A stretch of DNA of 64,000 nucleotides from Coraliomargarita algicola (lineage in GTDB: Bacteria > Verrucomicrobiota > Verrucomicrobiia > Opitutales > Coraliomargaritaceae), in the NCBI RefSeq assembly GCF_033878955.1, contig NZ_CP138858.1:3561001-3625000 (forward strand), given 5' to 3'. Under the pieces are notes generated by a model. The model searched no databases. It had not been told where the DNA came from and saw only the letters and a program-made list of their open reading frames with translations. The translations under genes and the position numbers were made by a program. This document shows, piece by piece, positions 62,985 to 64,000 of this stretch (the stretch's first letter is position 1; every line of letters starts with the position of its first letter).

Positions 62985-63099
62985 CATAGCATAGGATAGC
63001 ATTGGATGTGCGTTGATCGTCATTCCAAAGTATTGGTAAATGAGTTGAATCGTGCGATTCGGGTTCGACCTTCTTTAAAAATTGCTCAAGCTGCGCGTT

Positions 63100-63783
63100 A
63101 TGGATTCCGAACATGTTGTTTATCGCTTTGAACTGAAAGATCGTGAGATCGAGTTTAATGTGGCGACGCGCCCTGGCCAGGTGGACAAAGACGAGGCGCA
63201 TCCTGAGTGGGCGCGTCTAGGCTATAAACAATGTAAATGCTGCCCGCTGAAGGAGAGCGAGTGTGCCTACTGTCCCGCGGCGACCCGCATCAACGAAGTG
63301 ATCGAAGCCTTTGCCGACAGTCAGTCGATCGAGCGTGTTAAAGTCACGGTCACGACTGCTGAACGTAGTTACTTTGATGAATGCGATTTACAAGTCGGCA
63401 TCAACTCACTGTTGGGACTCATGATGGCGACCAGTGGTTGCCCGGTCTTAAAAGAGCTGGGCGCGATGGCTAGTTTTCATATACCCTTTTGCACGACTCG
63501 TCAAACTCTGCACCGGACGGTAGGCTCGTATTTAGTGAAGCAATATTTCAAACAGCGGCGTGGCGAAGAGGCGGACTGGGAGTTTAAGGAGCTCAAGGAA
63601 CTATACAGCGTGCTCGAAGGCTTGAATCAGGATTTCTCTAAGCGTATACAGTCCTCTGCCACCAGCGATGCGCTGACCAATGCGATTATCATGTTCTTGG
63701 CCACCTCGGTGGTCGTGGCCAGTTCCTTGGACGATCAACTGGCCCGGCATGAAGCTTATTTGACCAATTCGCCCAACCTGTAG
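63100..63783 (+). CDS. Conserved hypothetical protein with a Cys cluster
   Basis: From the ATG at 63100 the protein is 227 residues. The first 45 form a strand-rich part. Then QCKCCPLKESECAYCPAATR has five Cys within 20 residues, a likely metal site. The rest is helical, with GLMMATSGCPVLKELGAMASFHIPF. I recall such proteins in marine verrucomicrobia and gammaproteobacteria, with no function. The frame opens at a TTG (63082), but the ATG is preferred. Confidence 0.65.
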   Translation: MDSEHVVYRFELKDREIEFNVATRPGQVDKDEAHPEWARLGYKQCKCCPLKESECAYCPAATRINEVIEAFADSQSIERVKVTVTTAERSYFDECDLQVGINSLLGLMMATSGCPVLKELGAMASFHIPFCTTRQTLHRTVGSYLVKQYFKQRRGEEADWEFKELKELYSVLEGLNQDFSKRIQSSATSDALTNAIIMFLATSVVVASSLDDQLARHEAYLTNSPNL

Positions 63784-63832
63784 TGATTGGGACTTGTTGG
63801 AGACGATGTGCTTCGCAGAGCGGCGTCTTCCT

Positions 63833-64000
63833 TTATACTAAAAGACACACCGCGCCTCCCACGAGCAGCGCCGTATCCACCAGCACTCGAAAGGTTTCGA
63901 TGTCGATCCGCTGGCGCCAGTGCTGCAGTAATCCTAGCAGCGCGAAGCTCAAGGCCAGTCCCTGCCATAAATCGACGCCGCTCAAGATGACCAGTCCCGC
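63833..64000 (-). CDS. C-terminal end of a membrane protein (possibly TauE/SafE-type), partial
   Basis: The minus-strand frame from the window edge to a TAA at 63833-63835 gives 55 residues with two hydrophobic parts around LLQHWRQRIDIETFRVLVDTALL. This looks like the last helices of TauE/SafE-type permeases ('G..l.rri....fr.lv...Ll..G..ll'), but the match is short. It is convergent with the Cys-cluster gene. Confidence 0.5.
   Translation of the reverse strand, partial: AGLVILSGVDLWQGLALSFALLGLLQHWRQRIDIETFRVLVDTALLVGGAVCLLV

Noticed and set aside
62985..63010. Short TAGCATAGCATAGGATAGCAT repeats as a regulatory array
   Set aside because: Too short and irregular, and it directly follows a stop codon; probably slippage.
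63756..63990. Two overlapping frames of about 70 residues at the window end
   Set aside because: The membrane-protein frame on the minus strand (63833-64000) explains this DNA better.

Overview
The window reads as chromosome from a Gram-negative bacterium of the PVC group, most likely a marine verrucomicrobium of the Opitutales/Puniceicoccales type. This placement is inference. It rests on lipid A kinase (lpxK), a type II secretion system and Tat (a double-membrane envelope), a MoxR/DUF58/transglutaminase operon, a long adenylate-kinase-like protein, eukaryotic-type glutamine synthetase II, few Shine-Dalgarno sites, and abundant short dispersed repeats that also invade coding sequence. Nothing looks like phage, plasmid, IS element or CRISPR.

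Layout. 1-500: the end of a GH13-like gene, a dispersed repeat and tRNA-Arg(CCT). 0.5-8.8 kb (minus): a nine-gene type II secretion operon in the order gspG-H-I-J-K-L-M-D and a PilP/GspC-like gene, with a Pho-box-like tandem repeat upstream. 8.9-13.8 kb: an HTH-less NarL-type receiver, then moxR, DUF58 and transglutaminase genes. 13.8-16.1 kb (minus): tsaE, thiL, xth. 16.4-18.7 kb: three minor-pilin genes (PilV/W/X type). 18.8-25.4 kb: a probable HPF/RaiA protein, an aldo-keto reductase homologue lacking the catalytic tetrad, rnk, an AraC gene with a frame break, a methyltransferase, glnII under a clear sigma-54 promoter, and a mini-kinase/PP2C pair. 25.4-28.3 kb: argS, dgkA, trmL.

28.3-47.7 kb is an accessory surface-glycan locus: an LTA-synthase/OpgB-like sulfatase-fold enzyme, a GT-C membrane transferase, several GT4/GT2 transferases, two MptE/DUF115 proteins, a flippase, two CMP-sugar synthetase-like enzymes, a GmhA-like isomerase, an inositol-monophosphatase-family enzyme, a YhcH/NanQ-like protein, two NAD(P)-dependent oxidoreductases, a DegT aminotransferase and a methyltransferase. 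It resembles a CMP-activated sugar pathway but has no NeuB/PseI/KdsA synthase in the window.

47.8-57.4 kb: tatA, an HPr/NPr protein, an HtrA protease, then an unusual group in which an MshEN-like protein and two receiver proteins with decayed NtrC-type AAA+ domains precede gspE, followed by a PVC hypothetical, a lipoprotein and an M23 peptidase. 57.4-57.8 kb: three tandem copies of a ~110 bp repeat ending at the topB stop codon. 57.8-64 kb: topB, lpxK, the long adenylate-kinase-like gene, a Cys-cluster hypothetical and a partial membrane protein.

Four genes (AraC, sulfatase-fold, one GT4, one GT2) are each broken by a single-base frame change, all between 21 and 46 kb. Either the sequence carries indel errors or these accessory genes are decaying. 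The secretion genes are split: gspE lies 45 kb from the rest and no gspF is present here.
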